DNA of 64,000 nt. Source: Reticulascus tulasneorum. Its lineage: Eukaryota > Ascomycota > Sordariomycetes > Glomerellales > Reticulascaceae. Below, in pieces: positions 45,479 through 57,408 of the stretch; the first letter of the stretch is position 1; every line of letters starts with the position of its first letter. The position numbers and the translations under genes were made by a program. The stretch lies in contig LSAX01000003.1 in NCBI GenBank assembly GCA_001557505.1, positions 1,736,001-1,800,000 on the forward strand, written 5' to 3'. Under the pieces are notes generated by a model, which was not told where the DNA came from, did no database searches, and saw nothing but the letters and a program-made list of their open reading frames with translations.

Positions 45479-46240
45479 ATGCCCTCTCTTCTTGTCGTCG
45501 TCTTTTTGGTTGAGCTGGCGATTAATGTTGTGAACACCATAGGAGCTACGACAATAAATAACTTGGTAAGCAGCGCAGGTTCGAGGCGCGGCCAACCCAA
45601 CCATGCTAACGCTATTCCTAGCTATGGGCCTTGCTTAACTATCTACCGCTCAACAGGTCCAAGGCGGCTACAGAGGATCGCAAGCTGCGACATGAGTTTG
45701 TCAAGGTGCGGAGAGACCTGAATGCCACGAGCAGCCAGGATGAGTTCGCGAAGTGGGCGAAGCTTCGACGAACCCATGACAAGTTATTTGAGCAGCTGGA
45801 GAAGAACAGTACGTGTCTATGCAGTGCCCCGATATGCGTCTCCTGACTCTGACTTTTTTCGCCTGCTAGAGCAATCCATGGATGCGTCAAGATCCAAGTT
45901 CGATACATACCTGACTGGTGTCCGTTGGCTCGTCACGAGAGTCCCTCAATACCTCCTCCCATTCTGGTACGGAAAGCAGCCCATGTTCTGGCTCCCATAC
46001 GGATGGTTCCCGTACTACGCGGAATGGATCCTGTCCTTTCCACGTGCACCTATGGGGAGCGTGAGCATCGTATCGTGGCAACTGGCATGTACAGGCGTGA
46101 TTGCACTCTGTAGCGAGCTGGTTACCTCCATATTGGGGCTGGCATTTACGTCAAGCAAAACTAAGGGGGAGCCTGTGATGGTACCGGGAACTCCGGCCGC
46201 GCCGTCCAAGGAAAGGCAGAGGGTGAAGAAGGAGCTGTAG
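45479..46240 (+). CDS. GET1: Get1/WRB, ER insertase subunit for tail-anchored proteins
   Basis: Three exons: 45479-45565, 45622-45808 and 45870-46240; 214 residues. An N-terminal hydrophobic helix (residues 3-25) is followed by a charged coiled coil (about 45-95: [15 protein letters not shown]) and two further membrane segments in the C-terminal half. The Phe-Ala-Lys-Trp-Ala-Lys-Leu-Arg-Arg block is diagnostic of Get1: it is the cytosolic coiled coil that contacts the Get3 ATPase. With Get2, Get1 forms the ER receptor that releases tail-anchored proteins from Get3 for insertion. The three-segment layout and length agree with the family. Introns have GTAAGC and GTACGT donors; the second splits a Lys codon (A|AG). 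Confidence 0.95.
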
Positions 46241-46917
46241 AAGGATAGACTTAGAGAGAAATGAAATAATATCCTGTTAAGCTAAAGATGTATCTCGTCA
46301 AATTTGACGCAAAGTTCTTCATGGCCGTAGCTGAGACTTTGTAACACGACGGAGACTACTCTTGGCAGAGTAATATGGGTTTGCTCTAGGCGTCATATTG
46401 ACTTTGGATGACCATTTGTGCCAATAAAGGCGGTCGTCAAAGCTTCGAAAGCGCCATCGACATCACGCGGACACAAACCTCGAGACCGTCAAATCAAATT
46501 GTTCAACCACCCGGTAAGAATGGGCGTTGATCTGCTTCAGATTCAGATACCCATACAGCTGAATCATGCACAGATACAAATATTCACTTTGGGCATACCG
46601 AGTTGCGAAGCAGGGCTCCTGCTCTAGAAAATTGTCCTGTTTGACCAAGGTATTGGATTCTGTGTGAAATTGCTGAAGAGTGAAAGATTCAACTGGGGGA
46701 TCCATAGAAAATATTGGGACCAACAGCCACAGCCCACCAAGTCCATCCCTGGCCCCACCGTAGCGCCACTCTTCATCGGAATATCTCTTATGCCGATAAT
46801 CCGGGTTGCTCCATTTGAAGGCAACGACATTGATCTTGGAAGCTTAGCTGAGAGCTTTGCGTCTTCAAGCTTGCAACTCAACACACCGCGCACTTCTGGA
46901 GCTTCAGCCGAATCAAG
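46241..46917. promoter_or_regulatory. Intergenic region and promoter of the V-ATPase subunit a gene
   Basis: A 0.7 kb stretch between two plus-strand genes. It holds the GET1 3' flank and the upstream region of the next gene. Open frames here are shadows with no family match. Confidence 0.55.
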
Positions 46918-49727
46918 ATGGCTCCGGCACAAGATACCATGTTCCGCTCGGCGGACATGAGTATGGTGCAGCTGTATATTTCCAATGAAATAGGGAGAGA
47001 GGTTGTTACAGCGCTGGGAGAACTTGGTCTGCTCCAGTTCCGAGATGTACGCAATCATCAATCCTGCCATCCATCAATGTTTCAGATCACTGACAGGCTC
47101 CGTTGTTTGTAGCTCAATGGCGAAACCAGTGCTTTCCAGAGAACCTTCACCCAAGAGATCCGACGACTTGACAATGTTGAAAGACAGCTGCGTACGTCAC
47201 CATCACCCTCGGGGCGGAGCCATCGCCGTCAACTAACACACATCAGGATACTTTTACGCTCAGATGGAGAAAGCAGGAATTCCACTCCGAAAGCTCGATC
47301 TCGATATCGAAAGGCTTGCGGCACCTTCAACCTCCGAGATTGATGAACTTGCCGAGCGCAGCCAAAGCCTCGAACAACGTGTTTTCCAATTGAACGAGAG
47401 CTACGAAACGCTAAAGAAGCGCGAGGTCGACCTTACAGAATGGCGTTGGGTTTTGCGCGAGGCCGGGGGCTTCTTCGATCGCGCACACGGCAACGTTGAG
47501 GAAATTCGCGCTTCGACTGATGACGACGATGCGCCCTTGTTGCAAGATGTTGAACAGCACAACCAGGCGTCCGACGTCGAGCGATCTTTCTCTGGCTTGA
47601 ATATTGGCTTTGTGGCTGGTGTCATTGCTAGAGATCGAGTTGCGGCCTTCGAACGCATCCTCTGGCGAACGCTGCGTGGCAATCTATACATGAATCAGTC
47701 CGAGATCCCAGAACCCCTCATCGACCCAACCAACAATGACCCTATCAACAAGAACGTCTTTGTCATCTTTGCCCACGGCAAGGAGATCCTGGCCAAGATT
47801 CGAAAGATTTCCGAGTCTATGGGTGCCGAGACTTACAATGTGGACGAAAACAGTGATCTCAGGCGAGACCAAATCCACGAGGTCAACGCTCGCTTGAATG
47901 ACGTTCAAAACGTCCTTCAAAACACGCAGCAGACTCTCAGTGCCGAGTTGACGCAGATTTCTCAGGCTTTGTCGGCTTGGATGGTTCTTATTACCAAGGA
48001 GAAGGCTGTTTACAACACGCTCAATCTCTTCTCCTATGATAAGGCCAGGCGAACTCTCATTGCTGAGGGATGGTGCCCCACCAACGACTTGCCACGCATT
48101 AGATCGACGCTCCAAGATGTCACCAACAGAGCTGGGCTCTCCGTCCCATCCATTATCAATGAGATCAAGACCAATAAGACTCCGCCAACATACCTAAAGA
48201 CCAACAAGTTCACTGAGGGCTTCCAAACGATTGTCAATGCATACGGCACAGCTACCTACCATGAAGTTAATCCCGCGCTTCCGGTGGTTGTCACTTTCCC
48301 GTTCTTGTTCGCAGTCATGTTTGGCGACTTCGGTCATGCAATCATCATGCTCTGCGGTGCCCTGGCTATGATCTACTGGGAGAAACCACTTAAGAAGGTC
48401 ACATTCGAGCTCTTTGCCATGATATTCTATGGCAGATACATTGCTCTCGTCATGGCTATCTTCTCCATCTTCACAGGCTTGATATACAACGATATCTTTT
48501 CGAAGTCTATGACCCTGTTCGACAGTGCTTGGAAGTGGCATGAGCCAGAAAACTGGAAAGAGGGTATGACTGTGAGCGCTGTACTCAACGACAGCGGGTA
48601 TCGTTATCCCTTTGGTCTTGACTGGATGTGGCACGGCACTGAAAACGATCTTCTGTTCTCGAACAGTTACAAGATGAAGATGAGCATCATCCTTGGATGG
48701 GCCCACATGACTTACTCGTTGTGCTTCTCCTATATCAACGCCAAGCACTTCAAGCGACCGATCGATATTTGGGGCAATTTTGTCCCCGGTATGATCTTCT
48801 TCCAATCCATCTTCGGGTACCTCGTCATGTGCATCATTTACAAATGGTCTGTGGATTGGATTGGCACCAAGGCCTCGCCACCGGGACTGCTTAACATGTT
48901 GATTTACATGTTCCTACAACCTGGAACACTCGATGTTCAGTTGTACCGTGGCCAGCAATATGTCCAAGTCATACTTCTTCTCCTGGCAGTCCTTCAAGTC
49001 CCAATCCTTCTATTCCTCAAGCCCTTCTATCTTCGATGGGAGCACAACAAAGCTCGCGCCAAAGGCTATCGGGGTATTGGCGAGACGTCTCGCGTTAGTG
49101 CTCTGGATGGCGATGACGATGACGAAATTCATGGTGCCAACGGCCATGATAGTTTGGATGAAGACGGTGAGGGCGTTGCTATGATCACGCAGGACCTGCA
49201 CGATGAAGATGGTCATGGAGAGTTCGAGTTCAGCGAAGTCATGATCCATCAAGTGATTCACACCATTGGTAAGATTTTTCTTGTTCGGATGCTTCAATAT
49301 ATGCGCTAACAAAGTAAACAGAGTTCTGTCTTAATTGCGTGTCTCACACAGCTTCCTATCTTCGTCTGTGGGCCTTATCACTGGCCCATCAGCAACTCAG
49401 CAGCGTGCTCTGGTCCATGACTCTCGGGCCTGCCCTCAAGCAGACCGGTGTTATTGGTGTCATCATGATTGTCGTGTGCTTCTACATGTGGTTCTTCCTG
49501 AGTAAGTAAAATGTCGAAACGGCATCCTATTCACATTGCTAACATGATCTTTAGCGCTTTGTATTCTCGTCGCAATGGAGGGAACTAGTGCTATGTTGCA
49601 TTCTCTCCGGTTAGCCTGGGTCGAGTCCTTCTCCAAGTTCGCAGAGTTTGCGGGTTGGCCGTTTGCCCCGTTCTCTTTCAGTACGACTTTGGAAGAATCG
49701 GAGGACCTGAAGGAGTACCTGGGATGA
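46918..49727 (+). CDS. VPH1: V-type ATPase V0 subunit a (Vph1/Stv1)
   Basis: Five exons: 46918-47046, 47113-47191, 47247-49268, 49322-49501 and 49555-49727; 860 residues. The N-terminal cytosolic half (about 400 residues) starts with the conserved [11 protein letters not shown] and has Phe-Arg-Asp-Leu-Asn and coiled-coil stretches. The C-terminal half has about eight membrane helices. Arg758 in [12 protein letters not shown] is the essential proton-channel arginine (Arg735 in yeast), encoded in exon 4. Subunit a couples proton translocation at the vacuolar or Golgi membrane to rotation of the c-ring. Filamentous fungi usually have one such gene. An acidic Asp/Glu-rich cytosolic loop (about 700-735) precedes the arginine helix. 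All four introns keep frame; intron 3 has its phase-1 junction at Ile-Glu. Confidence 0.97.
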
Positions 49728-49927
49728 CAGTAGTTCACTCGGTCACGGTCATGAGTAGTATAGTCATAGTGTAAACCTAGCTCCTTTGTATCATAAACCA
49801 ATGCACTAGAGCATTTGTCACTTCATTTTTTTAAAGCTCATCTAAAGTGAACTATCTCCCACGTCCATCTACAGTAATGGTAACGTGCCGATATAAGACT
49901 CATAGGTCCCCAGAGAGTGCATACTTA

Positions 49928-52917
49928 TCATCCCCACAGCGGAGCCGTCACCTCAGCAGCCCGCTCGCATATACGCCTCACCCTGTCCGCAAATACCTTG
50001 TGGTTGCACTCAACCTCCAGATCCTCCAGCCACACCTTCGCCTCCATCTTGTCGACCTTGATCAAGATGCCCGGCACCGCTATGCCAATTTTATGTAGCC
50101 TTTCCAGCTCCGCCTTGCGCCGCGTCTTGAGTTGCTCCTCCTCATCGTCCGACACGTCCATTGACGCATCGGAGTCGTCGCCCTTGCCTTCCGCCAGCAA
50201 CTCCTTGGAGAGAGGTGGTAGTTTGGGCTCTGCAATGGTGGCGACGTTGTCGGGGCCGAACTGCGCCTCAACGATCATGAGGAAGCGCTCGACGCGCTCG
50301 GCAGGCGAGAGGTTTGCATGCATGTTGCGGGCCGGGAGGGTGTGATGGTCGTGGTTGTGGCTTGATGCGGAGCCTGTGACAGGTTAGAGGCGATGTTAAG
50401 GGGAATGAGAGCTGGAAATAGAGGGCTATAAGGAAGGGGAGGAGGAAGTGGACGTACGTTTGACAGCGGCAGGGCTGCTTTCTACTGAGAAGAGGCAGGC
50501 CATTACGGCATCGGCGATGCCGTCATTGAGCATGTTGCCTTCCCATTCCAGCTCGACCTCGCCGTCAGTCCTGTATCGGACCGTGATGCAGCCCATGACG
50601 AGGTAAGCAGCTACCAAGCTAGCGACTTCTTCATCTGCATCATCCGCTGTAGAGCCATTGCCGTTGCCGTTTCCATTAACAGGCCCATCCGGCTTATGGC
50701 TCTTGTGCATCTCAGGTAACTCTTCAATGCTGCCAAAGACACCTTCAAGTCCCCACCTGACCAGATCGATGCCCGCAGCTGTGAGCTTGAGTCGCTGCTT
50801 GCAAGTGATCGTAGTAGTGTTGAGACCTGCGTACTCGCGGAGGTCTTCTGGCGCCATGAGTGACAGCTTGAAATCGTTCTGAACCAGTACGCCTGTAACG
50901 AGTTGGGTGTTGTGACTATCCGCTGACGTCGGCGGAGGGATGGAGGCGAGCTTGCCGACCACTTTGGCGAGTTTGTCAGCTTTGAACGGGATGCGGAGTT
51001 CCTCGCAATTTTTGGGACTGAAAACTTTGACTTTCGTGGTTTTGTTGGCATTTAGCGAAAGGAGTTTGGATTTCAGTCGCATCATGTTATGTTGTTCCCC
51101 GTGGACGAGGATCTATCCCTTGTGTCAGCTGTCGGAGCCTGCTCGTTGAACGGATTTTGAACTTACCACGACTGGTGCAGACACTTCCTCTATGAACTCT
51201 CGGTTCTCCACCCCATCAACATGTGCAGCAAACGAGTACTCGTTTACACTGCATCTCCGGGGTATCATGACTTTCTCGTTCTCGCCGCCCGGTCCTCTCT
51301 GAGCCCTGGCTGTTGTTCTAGACATTACTGCCTGAATCTGGTCGGGCTCTTGCATGATTTGCTTAGCCATGGTTCCTTCGACACTGTAACCCGTGATGAT
51401 CACGCCGTTCTTGTCGTTTGGTGCCCATCTCTCGAGAAGCTCACGGCTCACGCCGTTTTGAAGCATACCGGGACTTGCAAGCATAACACACCCACCAACA
51501 TCGTCAAAGCGGTCGAGATTCTTCAGGGATCTGATGTACTTGAAATCCCAAGGACCTCCCTTCCCGGATCCGTCACCAGTTGCCTCCGCCTCCGCCATAC
51601 GCTCTCGGAAAAGGCGCTTGATATTGTCGTTCATGGCTCCCACGTACGTTTGATACACCACCATACACTTGCGAGCCAAGTTGCTGGCATAATAAATGGG
51701 TATCTTCTGATACTCTGGGTGCTTTCCCCAGTATTCGTCTAGAATCAGCAGCAACTCTTGAGCTCGTCCAAGTGCAAACACTGGCATCAGCACACGACCT
51801 CCTCTGTTGAGAATGCTAGTGATCGACTTCATAAGCGCTTGTTCTCGTTCCAGTCTAGGAACATGTGAGGCGATTCCGTAAGTGGATTCTGTGATCAGAA
51901 CATCGATCTTTACGCCTCTGGGTACTTCAGCAGAGACAAGATGTCGATCTTGCTCCCTGGAATAATCGCCGGTGAAGAAGATGTTTAGGCCAGCGATTTC
52001 GATTAGAAACATGGCGGCACCGAGTACATGGCCTGCCGGGTAAGGGGTGATGCGGATGGAGGAGATGGTATGTGTCGTATGGTAGTCGATGGCTTCAATT
52101 TGAGAAAAGGTATTCAAGTGATCAGCCTCGGTATATACGGGCTGGGAATTCGGGTTCGAAGACGTATTCCCGACCCGCACGCTGTCCTGCATAAGCCACT
52201 TGTAGATGGCCTTGGTTGGATGGGTCATGAAGACCCTACCCTTGAAGTTTGTCTTTGCGAGGACGTATGGCAACGATGCCGCATGGTCTATATGAAAACT
52301 ATGAAGCGTTAGGGCTCTGGAACTCATAGAAAAACAAAACTGCACAGGGTGGATCAAGTATCAGCTGCGCGTGTGGACCAACGGGATTCACTGGCAGCAG
52401 ATTGACAAGGCAAGGCAGCGATGGGAGAGAACAGTATTGTATTGATTCTGGGTACAAATGGACAAAACAGCATGGAAGCAGTAGCGACGCAGCTTTTACG
52501 TGGTGACAATGCACTAACACTGCTCCCAATTTACTTCGTATCCTAAGTTGTGTCCCTCGTCGTATACCGCCTTGCCCTGCATCCAATGGTAGGTAAGAAG
52601 GGAAGCTTACTGGCTGATAAGAAGCACGTCGACTGTGCTAAGATCAAAGTCGTCAAAAAAGGGCAGTCCTGCCAAGCCCTCGTAGGCAGGATGTTGGCCA
52701 GCATCGAGCTAGAGTCGGCACATCTTAGCATCATGTCTATGGTTCGGTTGGGACGCGACCTTACCATCACAGTCTTTCCCTTGTACTGAATTATGTGACA
52801 AGACCTTCCGACTTCATTTCCACCGCCAAGGCATAGAAACATAAGCTCGTCCGCTGGATCTACCGGTTCCTCAGGCCCTGTCGCAACCATGGCCGAGGCC
52901 TTCCTTTTTGAAGCCAT
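49928..52917 (-). CDS. YSH1: Ysh1/CPSF73, endonuclease of pre-mRNA 3'-end cleavage
   Basis: Five exons: 52917-52765, 52708-52611, 52298-51167, 51112-50458 and 50373-49928; 827 residues. The metallo-beta-lactamase/beta-CASP core is clear: Gly-Gly-Gly-Asn-Glu-Val-Gly-Arg-Ser, zinc motif His84-Phe-His-Ile-Asp-His89, Gly-His-Val-Leu-Gly-Ala, Thr-Gly-Asp-Tyr-Ser, the beta-C[15 protein letters not shown] block, and the C-terminal Leu-Val-His-Gly-Glu histidine. The rest is the Ysh1-type C-terminal domain that binds other cleavage-factor subunits. In the nucleus this zinc nuclease cuts pre-mRNA before polyadenylation. Intron 2 is 312 nt, much longer than the others (48-85 nt), and splits the codon of the first zinc histidine (CA|T). 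It convergently faces the V-ATPase gene (200 nt apart) and shares a promoter with TAF4. Confidence 0.96.
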
Positions 52918-53533
52918 CTTAGCTGGGGGAGAGAGCGCGGTCACAGATAATTGTGAAGCCGTGGATGGCAAAAGAACTGGTGAGTTAGCACATTTGGGGA
53001 AGTGTTTGTGTAGGAGCGGTTGCAGCGCTTGTAGCCGTGAGATCGTCGATCCGTATGAAGGAAAGCGACACAAAGAACGGCTGCGAGGTTGTCCAAAGTT
53101 AGAGCTCTGGAGTTGCGCAAATCCCTAGAAATGCTACCAAGGCACCTCTACCTAAAGTGGGAATGCATGGGGCCCCGTAAGGTCCGTGCATAGGAGGCTA
53201 TTGTTTCACGTGACTTCAAATCAACGCGATCTCCGAGATTCATTTTGGCGCAAGCTTCTCCTCTGCAACATATCACTGCGTAGCCAACGGTGCCCTTCCT
53301 TCACGACAACCGAAGGCTTTTTATCGATCCAGCAATTCCGAAAGTCTACTCGAGGCTATCTCCGACTTGCATGACTCGTTGAACTCTTCGTATACAAGCC
53401 CAGATTCTGCCTAGCGGATGGGCGGAGTCACGCGAAGTTTAACAGGCTTAACTGCCTGCTGAGGTTCTCCGAGGGCTTCTTACCTTCTTTCATAGAGACA
53501 TCCATCTCTTCGACTGCGCAAACATTTCTCAGG
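52918..53533. promoter_or_regulatory. Divergent promoter region between YSH1 and TAF4
   Basis: A 616-nt region between the start codons of two RNA polymerase II machinery genes transcribed outward. No gene or obvious TATA box is seen. Confidence 0.5.
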
Positions 53534-55477
53534 ATGGCGCAACCTCAGCCTCAGATGCCTCCGAGGGCATATTCGCCAGCGCAGCATTCCCCTTCTGCTG
53601 CCACGACTCAGGCCGGCTTTGCGCTTCCTCCTAACAAACGGCCTCGATTGTCGCCAGGTCCTCCTTCCCAACCGGATTCTCCATATGCCACATCTCCCTA
53701 CGCTGTCAGTCCGGGTACGGTCGGCACGCCTACTACATCGACCACCTCACCAACGTACTTCAACGCGCAGCCTCAACCACCGAACAACTATGCGACTCCT
53801 TATACGAACGGTCACTCGACTCCTACTTTGTCCTTGCCTGAGTCTCGGCCCACGCCGCCTCCTGCTCTTCCAACTCCTCAGCTACCTACAGCCCCGAGCC
53901 TACCATATACTACAGCGACCTTGGCACCTGGCCATGGGACAAACGGCCAAGGCGTCCAGACACCAGGCGCCATGGGTCCTCCGTCAAGGCCGCCGGACAA
54001 ACCGCAGAAGGAGTACGAGTACGATGTGACGGATTCCCTTGCGGGTACAGGTATCGACTTGCGAGCGGAAGAGCAATATATGTCTGAGCTCTATGCACTC
54101 GATCCACAAGTGCCCGACTCGAGAACAGGCTTCGGACAATATGCTCCAGGAAACAAAGCTAGCTTCTATGGTGCTGGGCCTGCAAACCAACCCGCGCAAC
54201 CCACTGGATCACAAAATCAGAGCCAGCTTGCAGCGGAGAGCGCCGAGAAAGCGTGGCAAGAATCTGCAAAACGACTTGCACACTCTAGGTCTGTGGAGCT
54301 CAGCAATCCATTCCTCGTCGTGTCGTCGTTACACCGAAAGGCAGACAAGATCGCAAAAGAGTACGGGATCCAGCTTAATCTCGACTTGAAGACGAACCAG
54401 CAGCAGATGGGGCGCATGAAGCTCCCCGAGGAATTTCCCAAGCCGCAGGTTACAGTCACCACCAAAACAGGCCCAAACGGCACTTTGGTTCACACTTCTG
54501 GTTCTTGGATTCCGCAGGAGGCGTATTTGGTAGATCAGTTGGCTTTATTATCCATTGCGGCAAAGCATCGACTCCGGGGATTAGTCGAAGAGTCGAACAG
54601 AATAGCCGTCACTCGTCAAAAATCATCCCACGGTGAAGTTCCCGAAGAATGGGCAGAAGCTGCTGCACCCTTAAATGCGGCAATAGCAGCCCAGAGCAGT
54701 GATGAGCCTCAGCGAACGGGGGCAGAGAGTGCGGTTAGCCCCCGTACAAACCCTCTCAAGCGTGAGTTGCCACGGTTCCTGTACATTTATCCGTGCTAAA
54801 CTGTTCTTTTAGGTCCTATTGACACTACCAATGCTGCTGAGTCTGGATCCAGTCAACCAGCCAAACTTCAAAAGACCATGACAAATAACCTAACGGTTAC
54901 GGTGCGCGATGTCGGCCGAGGTGAACGAGACTGGGAAGAGGCCAGACTGCGAAAGAGGAATGCTCGGAGAGAAGGTACTGCCGAGGCAGGATCAACGCCG
55001 TCACGTTCGGGATCTGTAGCGCCAGGAACACCTGGCAGCGTGGCACCAGAATCTGAGAAGGCACTGACTAAGAAAGAGTCTAAGAAGGCAAAGGCAGCTA
55101 GGGATGCGGAGGCTAGTAGCCACGTCAACCAGAATTTGACGAGCAGCCTCTTCGTTGGAATGCCTAGGACCAGCTCGCTTTTCGGAAAGAAAGCAGGAGG
55201 GAAAGCCTACGCTTGGATGACTGGAGGAGGCGGCTCCAGCACACCGAAACGAGCCGCGCAGGGAAGTGTTGCTCCTGGAACCCCAGGGACTCCAACTCCT
55301 ACATCCCATGCCTTGACTGTTGATGGCCGGAACCGTCTTGGTACTTGGCGAGAAGACCAGGTGAAGGGCAAGAACATTCAGCTAAGAGATTGGGTCGTGG
55401 CCTTGGAGGGCGATAGTATCGAGAAGAAGGCCCTGCAGGACGCGTATGACAAGCTAGAGGTATATGAGCCAAAGTAG
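53534..55477 (+). CDS. TAF4: TFIID subunit 4 (TBP-associated factor Taf4)
   Basis: Two exons, 53534-54761 and 54813-55477; 630 residues. The N-terminal ~160 residues are Pro/Ser/Thr/Gln-rich and disordered. The TAF4 histone-fold region lies in the middle (His-Arg-Lys-Ala-Asp-Lys-Ile-Ala-Lys-Glu-Tyr-Gly, then Ala-Tyr-Leu-Val-Asp-Gln-Leu-Ala-Leu-Leu-Ser-Ile-Ala-Ala-Lys-His-Arg). After the intron, a conserved C-terminal block has Glu-Arg-Asp-Trp-Glu-Glu-Ala-Arg-Leu-Arg-Lys-Arg, Tyr-Ala-Trp-Met-Thr and Asn-Ile-Gln-Leu-Arg-Asp-Trp-Val. These are the hallmarks of TAF4/TAFII-135. Within TFIID it pairs with Taf12 and helps load the preinitiation complex. Low-complexity Gly-Ser-Val-Ala-Pro-Gly-Thr-Pro repeats occur twice in the C-terminal part. 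The intron splits an Arg codon (C|GT). Confidence 0.94.
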
Positions 55478-55977
55478 GGCTTTCGGCTTCGAGGTTGAAC
55501 CTTTCGGCGCAAAATGGGGTGACGGAGAATCACACTCGTATTGGAGACAAATCGGCTTCGTTAAGGGGATAAACACATCCCCTGTGTTGTATTTTTTCTG
55601 TCGGTTTAGCATGGCGTTTCAATTGCGGCATGGATGGTGGCGGCGGCTGCATTATATGCCTTGAAGAGAGCAAAAGCGTACTAATCCATGAGAATAGTGG
55701 AAGACTGCCATTAATTGCATTTCTTCTCCGGCGAATATCTGCTTAGTTAGCGTACGAGACATGGGCTTCTCACACAAATGGATCCAGAGTGACTTAATCT
55801 TTACCGCCGTGAATCCATATACGTCTCGTGATCGCAGGTCGTCGATTTTAGAACTGTATGAATAGAGCTGTACTTGCTAGCCATCTCACTTCCACGGTAG
55901 CAAGTGGAGATCAACGGCGTCCGTCTCTTTCCAAGCGTTGTTCCCGATCCCCATATTATGTGCCGTTAACTTCTGGA

Positions 55978-56625
55978 CCTTGTCAAGGGGCAGGAAAGCT
56001 TATCCTACATATTTCAATATCATACATATTAGTCCCAGATACTTGATACGACAAGTAGGTAAGATTGGGTCAAAATGTATTATTGCAGCCTTTAAAGGCC
56101 TCCATGTCTGAGTTGATTGTATTGAACTGTTCCTATGGACCGGATCCTGTACAAATGGGGTTCCATCCTGCCTTGCCAGGGGAAAGGGTTTGGAACCAAA
56201 TACGTGGGAAATGTATCGTATTTAACCGCATTGCGTGGAACTGGTCTCTGTAAACAGAGAAGTTCCTTCAAGTTAGGTAGAGACCAAATGAGAAGCTCTG
56301 AGTAACAATCATCAACCTACATGTTAGTCCTATTCAATATCTACGCCTCCTACAATTTCTCAGATGCAAACTAAGGTATCGTACACAAGCCTAGGGCATT
56401 TGTCGCAATCGGATTGTTACAGTCGTTTCAAGGGACAGGAAAGTTCATTCTGAATCTTTCAACCTCATACATGTTAGTCTCGTGCAGGATGCGCGCATCC
56501 CACAACCAGCTAGATGCCAATTAGTGGACGGCAGACAAATCCAAGGTATTTCTCAATAAGCTCTTGGAACTTCTCTCAAAATCTAGCCTAGCGTTGACCG
56601 TTAATCTTATCCTACATATTGGAGT
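55978..56625. repeat. Diverged direct repeats
   Basis: The segment at about 55985-56038 (caggaaag, then a stretch ending catacat, then ttagtc) recurs in altered form at 56435-56487. Shorter related pieces lie at about 56309-56333 and 56600-56622. Mismatches are many, so these are old duplicates. The core words shared are CAGGAAAG, CATACAT and TTAGTC. Confidence 0.55.
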
Positions 56626-56689
56626 GGTTAAATATGTGCACATCCTTTGGATACTGCTAGACATCAACCATTTTCCAACGTGGCATAAG

Positions 56690-57303
56690 ACCAGACCCAA
56701 CGTATTTGTCATTAGCCAGTCTGCTTCTGGACGGACTCAAGCTCAAACTCTTGCTAGTTTAAGTGCCGTAGGGACTGGTATGTAAAATAAGCGTTGATCC
56801 GTCGCTGCTAACTATGTAGAGTGCTCTGGCTTTGTGGACTCGGGAGGTCCGACTGCTGAACTGGTTGATGATACTCTCTCCGTTCGGTTACCTGAACCGC
56901 GTTTCGGGTACGCCGGAGCCTCTTCAGGCTTTGTTATGTGAGCATATTGGTGTCTTGGAAAAAGAGGAATTAAGGTACAAGCTTTGCACCATTGTAGGCA
57001 TGTGGGTCAATAAATGGTCGACGCGGAGTCTATTCCACTTGTGTTTCGTTCCCCATCATTGCCCAAATATCAACCCCGTTGAAATGTTAATCAATGATCC
57101 CGCCAACATCCATTGCTGACCAGAGCTCCGTGTTTGCCTAGTCATCTGCGTCCAAAGTCCCAATTTCTGATATCCTTGCGGAGTACGACATGGCCAAAGA
57201 CGTCATGAACGGATCCGGCCACAAGTTTGCTGTTTGCATCATTGACGCAGGTGCAACCACATCCACACCCGCGCAGGACAACGCGATAGTCTGCCCGCAT
57301 TTT
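56690..57303 (+). pseudogene. Possible broken or unrecognised protein gene
   Basis: A frame ending at 56777 joins at a GTATGT donor to a frame from 56820, across a 42-nt intron with CTAAC 7 nt before the AG. The joined frame reads a plausible protein (Glu-Cys-Ser-Gly-Phe-Val-Asp-Ser-Gly-Gly) until a stop at 56938-56940. About 200 nt later a second open frame of about 58 codons (57143-57316) follows a CCTAG, with Gly-Ser-Gly-His-Lys-Phe-Ala-Val-Cys-Ile-Ile. No ATG, family match or clean junction links all parts. It may be a decayed gene, an unrecognised gene with more introns, or chance. Confidence 0.25.
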
Positions 57304-57408
57304 GAGGCCGTATAAAGAGCAGATTCGCTCTCTTCGTTGCCATGTCTCTCGGCTACTTAGTATTCACTGCGATCGTCCTGAGCTTGATTCACCTCCCACG
57401 CTCCCAAG

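Larger units (their letters stand above)
55478..57408. other. Spacer with diverged repeats and a possible gene relic
   Basis: From about 55960 to 56640 this stretch has three or four diverged copies of a short block (see the repeat entry and finding). From about 56690 to 57290 it has coding-like frames (see the pseudogene entry). Otherwise no gene is seen. Confidence 0.5.
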
